In this document: one piece after another, positions 1 to 8,175 of the stretch
Layout of the letters: every line of letters begins with the position of its first letter
How positions within the stretch are numbered: the first letter of the stretch is position 1
Source: Paramesorhizobium sp049065735
GTDB lineage: Bacteria; Pseudomonadota; Alphaproteobacteria; Rhizobiales; Rhizobiaceae
Direction: 5' to 3'
Assembly (NCBI RefSeq): GCF_049065735.1
Contig: NZ_JBAKHD010000001.1
Coordinates: 1 to 64,000 of the forward strand
DNA: 64,000 nt
Position numbers and translations under genes: made by a program
Notes under the pieces: model-generated
Databases searched by the model: none
Seen by the model: the letters and a program-made list of their open reading frames with translations, nothing else
What the model was told of the DNA's origin: nothing

Positions 1-106
1 TACGCCCGCCCGGTACAAAGTCCCGTAGCCGCTCCCACTGATCATCCCGAAGTATCTCGCCTTCCACACCAGCCTCCAAAAGCCAGTGTTGAATCTGATT
101 TGCCAT
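1..106 (-). CDS. IS5-type transposase, N-terminal fragment (runs off window)
   Basis: Reading leftwards from an ATG at 106, the frame is open to the window edge and gives 35 residues starting MANQIQHWLLEAGVEG and continuing with L-R-D-D-Q-W-E-R-L. A DxQW motif close to the N-terminus is typical of the small first domain of IS4/IS5-type transposases (DUF4096). An AAGGA ribosome site lies just before the ATG. Only the start of the gene is in view, so the IS subgroup and whether the element is intact cannot be told. Confidence 0.6.
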   Translation of the reverse strand, partial: MANQIQHWLLEAGVEGEILRDDQWERLRDFVPGGR

Positions 107-166
107 TCCTTGGGAATCGTAAAATCATTAAATTGTCACTACGCCCTAACGGAATCGCGAGGCACC

Positions 167-196
167 CCCCCCTCTGCCCGGCAGGGCAGAGGGGGG
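167..196. terminator. G/C-rich hairpin downstream of ohrR
   Basis: A perfect 13 base pair stem (C6-TCTGCCC pairing with GGGCAGA-G6) closes on a GGCA loop. It lies about 50 bases beyond the ohrR stop codon, so it may end that transcript. The arms match the outer arms of the long palindromic repeats at 11765 and 21940, so it looks like a short derivative of that repeat family. Confidence 0.5.
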
Positions 197-245
197 TATT
201 GTTCCACCAACGTTTCCATCTAAAAACTCTAGAGCGAGGCCGCCC

Positions 246-716
246 TTACACCGGCCTGTTCCACCCGCCGATGCGTGCATAGATGGCGTCGCGCAGCGCC
301 CTGATGTCCCGGTTGAGTTCGCCCAATCGCTCCGGGCTTTGGCCCGAGGCGGCAAATAGCGCTTCGCCGACGCAGCTGGCGCGCATACGAAGCGCTTGTC
401 CCTCTTCGGTTAGCGCCACCACCACCTGCCGTTCATTGTCCGGGTTCCTTGTCCGGCGCACGAGCCCTGCGCCTTCCAGCCTTTTGAGCAGCGGCGTCAG
501 CGTGCTCGATTCGAGCGCCAGCTGCTCGGCGATGCCGCCCACGGTCTGCGCGTCCTCCCGCCACAGCACATTCAGCACGAGATATTGCGGATAGGTGAGT
601 CCCATCTGGTCGAGCAGGGGCTTATAGAGCCGCTGGATGGCAATCCCGGCGGAATAGACCGCATAGCAGAGCTGGTCGTCCAGCGGCAGCGGCGCAGTTT
701 CTTTTTGCTGGCTCAT
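246..716 (-). CDS. ohrR: OhrR, MarR-family organic peroxide sensor and repressor
   Basis: 156-residue MarR-family repressor with a winged-helix core at about residues 35-105. Cys17 near the N-terminus fits the peroxide-sensing cysteine of OhrR, and Cys115 is placed like the resolving cysteine of two-cysteine OhrR proteins. In the known family, organic hydroperoxides oxidise the sensor cysteine and release the operator. The ATG at 716 is chosen because AAGGAGA precedes it; the longer upstream frame adds a hydrophobic stretch not seen in the family. The gene is divergent from ohr, its usual target, across a region with two TATCGCGATA palindromes. Confidence 0.9.
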   Translation of the reverse strand: MSQQKETAPLPLDDQLCYAVYSAGIAIQRLYKPLLDQMGLTYPQYLVLNVLWREDAQTVGGIAEQLALESSTLTPLLKRLEGAGLVRRTRNPDNERQVVVALTEEGQALRMRASCVGEALFAASGQSPERLGELNRDIRALRDAIYARIGGWNRPV

Positions 717-764
717 GGCGAATCTCCTTGGCCCTCCTATATCCATCATAATCGCGAAAATAAA

Positions 765-774
765 TATCGCGATA
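765..774. promoter_or_regulatory. Palindrome TATCGCGATA, candidate OhrR operator 1
   Basis: Perfect 10 base palindrome in the ohrR-ohr intergenic region, 48 bases upstream of the ohrR start. A second identical copy lies at 821. Related ATCGCGA half motifs occur at 751 and near 799. The position suits OhrR control of both genes; binding is inferred. Confidence 0.5.
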
Positions 775-820
775 AAAATTAGCTGGACGTGTAACAGGAA
801 TCGCGCTACATCATTTTCGT

Positions 821-830
821 TATCGCGATA
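821..830. promoter_or_regulatory. Palindrome TATCGCGATA, candidate OhrR operator 2
   Basis: Second perfect copy of the palindrome, 28 bases before the ohr start codon at 859, where a repressor would block the ohr promoter. The two copies are 56 bases apart. Confidence 0.5.
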
Positions 831-858
831 AACATTATCGCAAATCATGGAGACAGAA

Positions 859-1281
859 ATGGATATCCTCTATCGCACCGAAGCCACCGCCACCGGCGGC
901 CGCACCGGCAAGGCTGCTACGAAGGACGGCGCATTCAGCGTCGCGCTGGTCACGCCGAAGGAGCTGGGCGGCCCCGGCGGGGAGGGCAACAATCCGGAGC
1001 AGCTGTTCGCTTCCGGCTATGCCGCCTGCTTCCTGGGCGCGCTCAAATTCGTCGCCAGCCAGCGCAAGGTGAAGATCGCCGACGACAGCACGGTCACGGC
1101 GGCGGTCGGCATCGGCAAGCGCGATGACGGGCAGGGCTTCGGCCTTGACGTGGCGCTCACCGTCGCGCTGCCGGGCATTGACCCGGCAACCGCCCGCGAG
1201 CTCATCGATCAGGCGCACATCGTCTGCCCCTATTCCCACGCCACCCGCAACAGCCTCGACGTGCGGCTGTCCTTGGCCTAG
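859..1281 (+). CDS. ohr: Ohr, organic hydroperoxide reductase
   Basis: 140-residue OsmC/Ohr-fold thiol peroxidase that reduces organic hydroperoxides in the cytoplasm, with lipoylated proteins as the known electron source. Both active-site cysteines are present: Cys57 in the GYAACFLGAL segment and Cys123 in the VCPYSHATR segment. An in-frame ATG at 847 also exists, but GGAG at 849-852 lies six bases before the ATG at 859, which gives the usual Ohr length. It is divergent from ohrR and followed by two hairpins, so it is probably monocistronic and peroxide-induced. Confidence 0.93.
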   Translation: MDILYRTEATATGGRTGKAATKDGAFSVALVTPKELGGPGGEGNNPEQLFASGYAACFLGALKFVASQRKVKIADDSTVTAAVGIGKRDDGQGFGLDVALTVALPGIDPATARELIDQAHIVCPYSHATRNSLDVRLSLA

Positions 1282-1282
1282 A

Positions 1283-1324
1283 GCATGACCCCGAAAAGTT
1301 GCAGACTTTTCGGATAGGATCATG
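1283..1324. repeat. REP-like hairpin of the AGAGCATG family
   Basis: Directly after the ohr stop codon, GAGCATG leads into CCGAAAAGT paired with ACTTTTCGG (1291-1299 with 1305-1313), and GGATCATG closes the unit. A relative (AGAGCATG, then CCAAAA paired with TTTTGG) follows the ndh stop at 23553. Such units are commonly scattered after genes in Rhizobiales genomes. Confidence 0.5.
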
Positions 1325-1335
1325 CGGAAAAAAAC

Positions 1336-1370
1336 AAAGAGCAGGATGCATGGCGTGCATCCTGCTCTTT
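1336..1370. terminator. Bidirectional terminator between ohr and the GguC-like gene
   Basis: Perfect 15 base pair stem (1336-1350 with 1356-1370) on a TGGCG loop, with A-rich sequence on the left and AAAGAG/CTCTTT at the base of the stem. It lies between two convergent genes, which fits termination in both directions. Confidence 0.7.
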
Positions 1371-1392
1371 CAAAAACAATCCGCCGAAACGC

Positions 1393-2385
1393 TTACAGCG
1401 CCTTGATCTTCACCTTGTCCGCCTTGGCGTTGACGAGGGGGTTGCGCAGCGGCAGGCCGAAATCCGGGGCTTCGATCTCGAAGACGTCGCCCGGCTCGGT
1501 GCGGATGCCATCGGCGAAGGAGAGCGTCGCGGTGCCGAACATATGGATGTGGATGTCGCCCGGCTGGCGGAACACTTCATATTTGAAGTGATGATATTCC
1601 AGATTGGCGAAGGTGTGGGACATGTTGTCCTCGCCCGAGAGGAACGGCTTCTCCCACAGCGTCTTGCCATCACGCAGGATACGCGAGGTGCCGCTGATAT
1701 GGTCCGGCAGCTTGCCGAGGCGCAGTTCCGGGCCGATGGCGCAGGGACGCAGCTTCGAATGGGCGAGGTAGAGATAGTTGACCCGCTCCATGACATGGTC
1801 GGAGAATTCGTTCGCCAGCGCGAAGCCCAAGCGGAACGGCGTTCCGTCCGGGCCGATGACATAGATGCCGGCGATCTCAGGCTCCTCGCCGCCATCGTCG
1901 GCGAAGGAAGGGGAGGTGAGCGCCGCGCCGGGTGCCACCAGCATCGTGCCGTTGCCCTTGTAGAACCATTCGGGCTGCACGCCGGTCTCGCCCTTCGCCG
2001 GCTTGCCGCCTTCGAGGCCCATCCTGAACATCTTCATGGAGTCGGTGAGGCTCTCTTCCTTTTCGGTCGAAGCCTTCTTGTGCATGGCGTCGCGCGTCGC
2101 GGCGGAGCCCAGATGCGTCAGGCCCGTGCCGGTCAGGTGGATATGCGCCGCGTCGGGAGCATCGATGGGCGGCAGCAGGCGGCCATCCTTGTAGGCGGCT
2201 TCTACATCGACCACCTTGCCGAGCCCGCGCTCTTCGATGATGGCATCGATGGTCGTTTCTTCCTCGATCGCCTCATGGGCGAGTTCCAGCACCGAGCGGG
2301 TGCCCTGCACGATGCGGAAACCCTCTTCGTCACGCGCCGCGACCCGCCGCTTGCCCTTTTCGCTGATCAGCTGAACCAGATTCAT
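1393..2385 (-). CDS. GguC/AraD1-type protein of the fumarylacetoacetase superfamily
   Basis: About 330 residues resembling the GguC/AraD1-family proteins found next to sugar uptake and pentose catabolism genes in rhizobia and Brucella. The C-terminal two thirds looks like the fumarylacetoacetate hydrolase fold, with conserved stretches such as GIYVIGPDG and GTPFRLGFALANEFSDH. The likely role is cleavage or dehydration of a 2-keto-3-deoxy sugar acid. Two adjacent ATGs exist (2388 and 2385); GGAGGG at 2392-2397 fits the second better. A pentonate dehydratase lies 6 kb away at 8176, which supports a sugar-acid pathway, but the exact substrate is unknown. Confidence 0.75.
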   Translation of the reverse strand: MNLVQLISEKGKRRVAARDEEGFRIVQGTRSVLELAHEAIEEETTIDAIIEERGLGKVVDVEAAYKDGRLLPPIDAPDAAHIHLTGTGLTHLGSAATRDAMHKKASTEKEESLTDSMKMFRMGLEGGKPAKGETGVQPEWFYKGNGTMLVAPGAALTSPSFADDGGEEPEIAGIYVIGPDGTPFRLGFALANEFSDHVMERVNYLYLAHSKLRPCAIGPELRLGKLPDHISGTSRILRDGKTLWEKPFLSGEDNMSHTFANLEYHHFKYEVFRQPGDIHIHMFGTATLSFADGIRTEPGDVFEIEAPDFGLPLRNPLVNAKADKVKIKAL

Positions 2386-2723
2386 CATTACCCTCCCATT
2401 CAGACAGGTTCGTCCTCCCCCGGGGGAGGGCGTTGGTTTTCATATGAGGTTAAAAGTCATACTGTATGAGCAATATCAAGAGGCATGATGCCTCGGGGCG
2501 CTGATGGATTACATAAATTTAATTGGACGTCGCCTGCCGCGACCGTCAAATTGTATCACGCCCCAGTGATTTGAACGTTTCGCCTGCAATGAGGCCCCGA
2601 CCGGTTAGAAAAGGCCGCGCCCTTGATAGACAGCGCTCAGATTTCGTTAATCCCCCTGTCCGATATACCCTGTGTTCCCTCCGATCGTGAGGGTATCGTG
2701 CCTTTCCGCAACCGGAGTGCCGG
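2386..2723. other. Intergenic region, 338 bases
   Basis: Divergent promoter region between the GguC-like gene and the first RND pair. It holds a perfect 16 base palindrome, CCTCCCCCGGGGGAGG, at 2414-2429. Short frames here lack ribosome sites and look like chance. No RNA gene or clear operator was seen. Confidence 0.5.
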
Positions 2724-3860
2724 ATGAAAATCTGGAAGCAGATCATCCTCGTCGTCCTCGTCCTGCTGGCGGCTTTCGCCGGCTGGAAATATTTCTATTC
2801 AGGCAATCCCGGAAGCGAGACCGCTCTGCAGGGCGGCCGCCAGGGCGCGGGCCGTGGCGGCGGGCAGGGACCGACGCTCGTCGTCGCCGCGCCTGTCCGG
2901 GAGGACACCATCAACACGCGCCTCAGCGCCATCGGCACGGGCAGGGCGGTGGAAACCGTTTCGGTGACGCCCTGGTCCGGCGGCATGCTGACCAGGCTTC
3001 TGGTCAAGGCCGGTGCGCATGTGAAGGAAGGCGAGCCGATTGCGGCACTCGACTCCGCCGAAGAGCAGATCGCCAATGACAAGGCGGAGATCGCCCTTCA
3101 GAACGCCCAGAACACCCTGCGCCGCATCACCACCTTGCGCTCGACCAACACGGCGACCGAGGTGCAGGTGGTCGATGCCCAGCTTGCCGTTGCCAATGCC
3201 AAGCTGGTGGCGGAGGAGGCGGCGCTGGCGCTTTCCCGCCGCACGGTCACCGCGCCGATTTCGGGCGTCATCGGCATCCTGCCGGTCAATGCCGGCAATT
3301 TCGTCACCACCACGACGGCGATAGCGACAATCGACGACCGCTCGCAGATCCTGATCGATGTATGGGTTCCCGAGCGCTATGCCCCGCAGATCAGGATCGG
3401 CCAGCCGATCACCGCCACCTCGATCGCCGTGCCGGGTCGGGCCTTCGACGGCAAGATCGTCGCCATCGACAATGCCATCGATGAAGAGAGCCGCACCCTG
3501 CGCGTGCGTGCGCAAATCCCCAATCCGGATGACACATTGCGGGCCGGTATGTCCTTCGAGGTAACGCTGCTTTTTCCCGGCGATAAGTACCCTTCCGTCG
3601 ATCCATTGTCGGTGCAATGGGGCGCCGATGGGGCTTTCGTGTGGCAAATTGTTGACGGAGTGGCCAAAAAAGTGGCCGTGCAGATCATCCAGCGCAACAC
3701 GACGAGCATATTGGTGAACGCGTCGCTGAAGCCGGGAGACATGGTTGTCACCCAGGGCGTCCAGACCGTGCGCGATGGCGGGGCGGTGAAGATTGCCAAT
3801 GACGGCGGTGCGCCCGGCCCGGCAGCGGGGCAGCCCGCCGCCGAGGCGAAGGCCGAATGA
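2724..3860 (+). CDS. RND efflux periplasmic adaptor (membrane fusion protein)
   Basis: 378-residue HlyD-type adaptor that links an inner-membrane RND pump to an outer-membrane channel. It starts MKIWKQI followed by one hydrophobic segment at about residues 7-20 with no lipobox, so it is probably held by an N-terminal anchor. A Gly/Arg/Gln-rich linker follows, then the lipoyl/barrel-sandwich half (about 80-105), a coiled-coil hairpin (about 110-170) and the second lipoyl half with the TAPISGVIG motif. Its stop is 10 bases before the pump start, so the two form an operon. No regulator or outer-membrane channel gene is next to it, and the substrate is unknown. Confidence 0.88.
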   Translation: MKIWKQIILVVLVLLAAFAGWKYFYSGNPGSETALQGGRQGAGRGGGQGPTLVVAAPVREDTINTRLSAIGTGRAVETVSVTPWSGGMLTRLLVKAGAHVKEGEPIAALDSAEEQIANDKAEIALQNAQNTLRRITTLRSTNTATEVQVVDAQLAVANAKLVAEEAALALSRRTVTAPISGVIGILPVNAGNFVTTTTAIATIDDRSQILIDVWVPERYAPQIRIGQPITATSIAVPGRAFDGKIVAIDNAIDEESRTLRVRAQIPNPDDTLRAGMSFEVTLLFPGDKYPSVDPLSVQWGADGAFVWQIVDGVAKKVAVQIIQRNTTSILVNASLKPGDMVVTQGVQTVRDGGAVKIANDGGAPGPAAGQPAAEAKAE

Positions 3861-3870
3861 GGCTTCGCTC

Positions 3871-6800
3871 ATGAGCAATCAACCATCCTCTTCTCACGGC
3901 TCCGATGAGGGCGGCTTCACCGCGCTTTTCATCCGCCGCCCGGTCTTGGCCTTCGTCCTCAACGTCCTCATCGTCGTTGCCGGCCTTGCCGCCTTTACCG
4001 GCGTCGATATCCGCGAGCTTCCGGATGTCGACCGGCCCATCGTGACGATCCGCACCGATTTCGACGGTGCATCCGCCGAGACCGTCGACCGTGAATTGAC
4101 GCAGGTGCTGGAAAACGCGGTGGCGCGCGTTCCGGGCGTCAAGTCGATCTCGTCCGCTTCTTCCTTCGGGCGCAGCCGCGTCACCGTCGAATTCAATGAC
4201 GGTGTCGATCTCAACGTCGCGGCGGCGGACATGCGCGACGCCATATCGCGGGTGACCAACAATCTGCCCGAGGAGGCCGACGCGCCGCAGATCATCAAGG
4301 CCGACGCCAATGCCGATCCGGTGATGCGCCTTGCGGTGACCTCGGATTCCATGCCGATCCAGGACATGACCGTGCTGGTCGAGGACCGGATCGAAGACGT
4401 GCTGGCCGCCGTGCCCGGCGTCGCCGACGTGCAGGTCAATGGCGACCGCGACAAGATTTTCCGCATCGATATCGATCAGGCCAAGCTGGCGAGCTATGGC
4501 CTGACCATCGCCGATATCTCCAATGCGCTCTCCACCATGGCACTCGACCAGCCGGCGGGCTCGCTCAAGAGCAACGACCAGTCCATCGTGGTGCGCGCGG
4601 CGGCCACGGTGACAACGCCGGAGGCCTTCGAGAACATCATCATCAACGGGCACACCAAGCTTGGCGACGTCGCCAATGTGACGCTCGGCCCCGATATCGA
4701 AAGCTCTTCGGTCAGTTCCAACGGCAAGACGGCCATCGGCCTCGGCATCATCCGCCAGGCGCAATCCAACACGCTCGACATTTCCAAGGGTATCCGCGCC
4801 GCTGTCGAGCAATTGCAGAAATCCATGCCGCCGGGCGTCGATATCCACGTGACGAGCGACGATGCCAACTTCATCGACGGCGCCATTCATGAAGTCGAGA
4901 TTGCGCTTGTCGCCTCGGTCTTCATCGTCATCCTGATCATCTTCCTGTTCCTGTGGGATATCCGCGCCACGCTGATCCCCGCCATTTCCATGCCGGTGGC
5001 GCTCATCGGCACCATCGCCGCCATCTATCTGCTCGGCTTCTCGGTCAACATTCTGACGCTGCTCGCGCTGGTGCTGGCGACCGGCCTCGTCGTCGACGAC
5101 GCCATCGTCGTGCTCGAAAACATCGTGCGCCGCCGCAATATGGGGCTGGGTCCGCGCGCCGCGGCGGTGCTCGGCACGCAGGAAGTGTTCTTCGCCGTCA
5201 TCGCCACGACGCTGACGCTCGCCGCCGTCTTCGTCCCGATCTCCTTCCTGCCGGGCCAGATGGGCGGCCTCTTCCGGGAGTTCGGCGTGGTGCTGGCGAT
5301 TTCGGTTCTGCTGTCCTCCGTCGTTGCGCTCACCTTCTGCCCCATGCTCGCCTCGCGCTTCCTGTCGGAGGCGGCAGTGCACCATGAAGAGCACTCGCCG
5401 GGGGCATTCCGCCGCGTCGGCGGGGCGCTTTCCGGCTTTTACCGCCGCACGCTTCATGCCTGCCTTGCCGCGCCGATGGTCGTGGTGGCTGTGGCGCTTC
5501 TCTTCGCCGCCGCTTCCTATGTCGCCTATGGCACGCTGCGCCAGGAACTGACGCCCACGGAGGACCGCGCCCAGGCCCTGCTGCGCCTGAGCGGCCCGCA
5601 GGGCATCAGCCTCGAGTTCATGGAAAGTCAGATCGACCGGGTCGAGAAACTGCTTCAGCCCCTGCGCGATGCGGGCGAAATCCAGAGCACGCTCGCCATC
5701 GCCGGAACCGGCGGCTCGCCGAACAGCGGCATCATCGTGCTGACGCTGGCGCCCTGGGGCGAGCGCGTCCGCACCCAGCAGCAGATCATGACCGACGTCA
5801 TGCAGCGGCTGAAGGTGATTACCGGCGTGCGCGTGTTCACCTCCCAGCCGAACAGCCTCGGCATCCGCGGCGCGGGCAACGGGCTGCAATTCGCCTTGCT
5901 CGGCAATGACTATACCCAGCTTCGCACCGCGGCGCAGAACATCGTCGCGGCGATGGAGAAGGACCCGCGCTACCAGTCGCCGCGCCTTTCCATCGACCCG
6001 ACCCAGCCGCAGCTTTCCGTCAACATCAACCGCGAGCGCGCCTCCGACCTCGGCATCGATATCACCGGCCTCGCCAATGCCGTCCAGTCCGTCCTCGACG
6101 GGCGCAAGATCGGCTCGGTCTATATCGGCGACCGCAGCTTCGACGTGAAGCTGGTCTCCACCACCAACCCGATCAACGATCCGACCGACCTCGAAAACAT
6201 TTTTCTGAAGACGAGCGACGGCCGCTATGTTCCCATGTCGTCTATCGCCACCGTGGTGGAGCAGGCCGTGCCGCCGGAACTCGACCGCGAGCAGCGCATG
6301 CGCTCCGTCGCCATCACCTCGGGCCTGAGGCCGGACTTCGCGCTGGGCGATGCCTATCAGGAAGCGCTCAAGATCGCCGCTCCCGAGCTTCCCGCCGGCG
6401 CGCGCATCATCCCGCTGGCGGAGGCGCGCACGCTGGGCGAAACCTCCTACGGCCTCGCCATCACCTTCGGTTTCGCCATCGTCATCATCCTCCTGGTGCT
6501 GGCGGCGCAGTTCGAAAGCTTCGTCAGCGCCTTCATCGTCATGGCGACCGTGCCGCTGGGCCTTGGCTGCGCCGTGTTCGCCATGCTGATGAGCGGCACC
6601 AGCCTCAACGTCTATAGCCAGATCGGTCTTGTGCTTCTCGTCGGCATCATGGCGAAGAACGGAATTCTCATCGTCGAATTCGCCGACCAGCTGCGCGACA
6701 AGGGGATGAGCGTGCGTGAGGCGATCGAGGAGGCCGCGAATATCCGCCTGCGCCCGGTGACGATGACCATGATCTGCGCCATCCTCGGCGGCGTTCCGCT

Positions 6801-6999
6801 GGTGCTGGCGCAGGGCGCAGGCGCGGAAGCGCGCGTGGCGCTCGGCTGGGTCATTGTCGGCGGCCTCGGCCTCGCCACCCTGGCGACTCTCTACATCACC
6901 CCCGTCGCCTACCTCCTGCTCGGGCGGTTTACGAAGCCGAAGGTGGAAGAGCATAACCGCCTGAGGCGGGAACTGGCGGAGGCGGTGCGGAAGGGGTAA
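3871..6999 (+). CDS. RND-family efflux permease, HAE1 type
   Basis: 1042-residue inner-membrane pump of the AcrB/MexB superfamily, a proton-driven trimeric drug or lipid exporter. Twelve membrane segments are expected; the first follows FIRRPVLAF. The proton-relay Asp409-Asp410 pair is present in GLVVDDAIVV, and the relay Lys in GIMAKNGILIVEF. The start at 3871 gives a normal N-terminus; an upstream in-frame ATG would add a basic, proline-rich tail. It overlaps nothing and follows its adaptor by 10 bases. Compared with the pair at 17594 it is a different subfamily, so the two systems are not a recent duplication. Confidence 0.9.
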   Translation: MSNQPSSSHGSDEGGFTALFIRRPVLAFVLNVLIVVAGLAAFTGVDIRELPDVDRPIVTIRTDFDGASAETVDRELTQVLENAVARVPGVKSISSASSFGRSRVTVEFNDGVDLNVAAADMRDAISRVTNNLPEEADAPQIIKADANADPVMRLAVTSDSMPIQDMTVLVEDRIEDVLAAVPGVADVQVNGDRDKIFRIDIDQAKLASYGLTIADISNALSTMALDQPAGSLKSNDQSIVVRAAATVTTPEAFENIIINGHTKLGDVANVTLGPDIESSSVSSNGKTAIGLGIIRQAQSNTLDISKGIRAAVEQLQKSMPPGVDIHVTSDDANFIDGAIHEVEIALVASVFIVILIIFLFLWDIRATLIPAISMPVALIGTIAAIYLLGFSVNILTLLALVLATGLVVDDAIVVLENIVRRRNMGLGPRAAAVLGTQEVFFAVIATTLTLAAVFVPISFLPGQMGGLFREFGVVLAISVLLSSVVALTFCPMLASRFLSEAAVHHEEHSPGAFRRVGGALSGFYRRTLHACLAAPMVVVAVALLFAAASYVAYGTLRQELTPTEDRAQALLRLSGPQGISLEFMESQIDRVEKLLQPLRDAGEIQSTLAIAGTGGSPNSGIIVLTLAPWGERVRTQQQIMTDVMQRLKVITGVRVFTSQPNSLGIRGAGNGLQFALLGNDYTQLRTAAQNIVAAMEKDPRYQSPRLSIDPTQPQLSVNINRERASDLGIDITGLANAVQSVLDGRKIGSVYIGDRSFDVKLVSTTNPINDPTDLENIFLKTSDGRYVPMSSIATVVEQAVPPELDREQRMRSVAITSGLRPDFALGDAYQEALKIAAPELPAGARIIPLAEARTLGETSYGLAITFGFAIVIILLVLAAQFESFVSAFIVMATVPLGLGCAVFAMLMSGTSLNVYSQIGLVLLVGIMAKNGILIVEFADQLRDKGMSVREAIEEAANIRLRPVTMTMICAILGGVPLVLAQGAGAEARVALGWVIVGGLGLATLATLYITPVAYLLLGRFTKPKVEEHNRLRRELAEAVRKG

Positions 7000-7070
7000 G
7001 GCGAGAGGCTTGATCTGCTACCGATAAGGTGGTGAAATCGCTCAGGCGATAGCGCCCGAGGAGACCGGTC

Positions 7071-7289
7071 ATGGCAGCGCCGATAAAGACCATTCCCGTG
7101 ACGATGATCTCTCCCGAGACGGGTGAGATTCTCCCTGCCGAGCGTAGACATGACCGGGAGTATACTCTCGAAGAGTTACGTCAACTCATCGACGAATCCA
7201 TCAAGAGCGGCATCAGCACGCGGTCGGTCGATGAGATTTTTAAAGAGGCGGAGCGGATATTTGCCGCGCGTCGCGCAGCAAAAAAGTAA
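7071..7289 (+). CDS. Small antitoxin-like protein without a visible toxin
   Basis: 72 residues with a strong GAGGAG ribosome site before the ATG. The C-terminal half (SGISTRSVDEIFKEAERI) resembles the toxin-binding tail of ParD-like type II antitoxins, while the N-terminus (IPVTMISPETGEIL) resembles small conserved proteins of Rhizobiales. No toxin frame follows: the next 220 bases are a palindromic repeat. It may be an orphan antitoxin or an unrelated small regulator. Function is not established. Confidence 0.6.
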   Translation: MAAPIKTIPVTMISPETGEILPAERRHDREYTLEELRQLIDESIKSGISTRSVDEIFKEAERIFAARRAAKK

Positions 7290-7320
7290 TTGGCGGCTTG
7301 CTGATATAGCCTGGCGCTCT

Positions 7321-7489
7321 ACGGCGCCCCCCTCTGTCCTGCCGGACATCTCCCCCGCGAGGGGGGAGATCGGCTGGCACGACGATCACCATCCATTCTG
7401 GGACGTTTGCGATTGGTGCCGGACGGGTATGACAGCGTAATCTCCCCCCTTGCGGGGGAGATGTCCGGCAGGACAGAGGGGGGCGCCGT
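7321..7489. repeat. RIME/Bru-RS-like palindromic repeat, copy A
   Basis: 169 base element with perfect 36 base inverted ends (7321-7356 with 7454-7489) and an inner pair built on AGGGGGGAGAT and ATCTCCCCCC. The centre is about 70 bases of unique-looking sequence. Similar elements lie at 11765 and 21940. The layout resembles the RIME and Bru-RS intergenic elements of Rhizobiales; identity to a named family was not checked. Confidence 0.75.
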
Positions 7490-7510
7490 AGAGCGCCGGG
7501 TCTTTATCGA

Positions 7511-7954
7511 TTAAATCCCACCAGCCGCCGCCCCGATATTCGCAAAAAACCGATCCGCCAGCTTCCGCGCGCTCGACGTGATCAGCCTGGCGCCCAACTG
7601 CGCGATTCCCCCGCCCGCGTCGCCGCGCACCGTATAAGTCAGCACCGTCTCATTGCCGTCCTCGGCCAGCACCACATCCGTGCTGCCATGGACGAAGCCG
7701 GCGATGCTGCCCTTGCCGGCTCCCGAAATCGTGTAGGATACGGGCGGGTTGATATTGGAGAGCTCCAGCTCACCGAAAAGCCTAATCTTCACTGGGCCGA
7801 ACCGCATGACGAGCGCCGCCTCGAGCTGACCGGGCCCCCGCCATTCCAGCGCCTCGCAGCCGGGAATCGCGGCTTTCAAGGTCTCGACATCGTTCAATGC
7901 CCGCCACACGGCTTCGCGCGGCGCGGCGATGCGCTCCTCTCCCGTCAGATCCAT
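7511..7954 (-). CDS. CoxG-like SRPBCC-fold protein
   Basis: 147 residues of the carbon monoxide dehydrogenase subunit G (CoxG) family, START/SRPBCC fold. Family marks are the N-terminal MDLTGEERIAAPREAVWRAL helix, the IPGCEALE segment, and GGIAQLGARLI before the long C-terminal helix. CoxG proteins recruit molybdenum hydroxylases to the membrane; no such hydroxylase is in the window, so this is a stand-alone copy. AAGGAGAG lies before the ATG. It is divergent from the dehydratase at 8176. Confidence 0.85.
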   Translation of the reverse strand: MDLTGEERIAAPREAVWRALNDVETLKAAIPGCEALEWRGPGQLEAALVMRFGPVKIRLFGELELSNINPPVSYTISGAGKGSIAGFVHGSTDVVLAEDGNETVLTYTVRGDAGGGIAQLGARLITSSARKLADRFFANIGAAAGGI

Positions 7955-8175
7955 GTGCTCTCCTTGTCTCTATCCCGGGCCAATGTAGGGTTTCTCACGG
8001 AAATTTGCCACGCATCAAACACGCCCGCCTTTTCCGCGTCCAAATGGCGCGCGATGATCCAAAAGTCATTTAGTAATACTTGTTGCCGATTCTCCCGGAT
8101 TGGCCTATGCCATGGCAAAGGACCATGCGGATGGCATGGGAAAAGACTGGGGAACCCGGTGAGGAAAGCGAAATC

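Noticed and set aside
2546..2746. 66-codon minus-strand frame in the GguC/RND gap
   Set aside because: No ribosome site and it crosses the adaptor start; probably chance.
3748..6954. 1068-codon open frame antisense to the first RND operon
   Set aside because: It mirrors the pump gene in the opposite frame, is full of His/Arg/Asp repeats typical of antisense reading of high-GC genes, and has no ribosome site.
7321..7489. CRISPR-like repeats
   Set aside because: The repeats are inverted arms of a single palindrome, not direct repeats with spacers. No CRISPR array was seen in the window.
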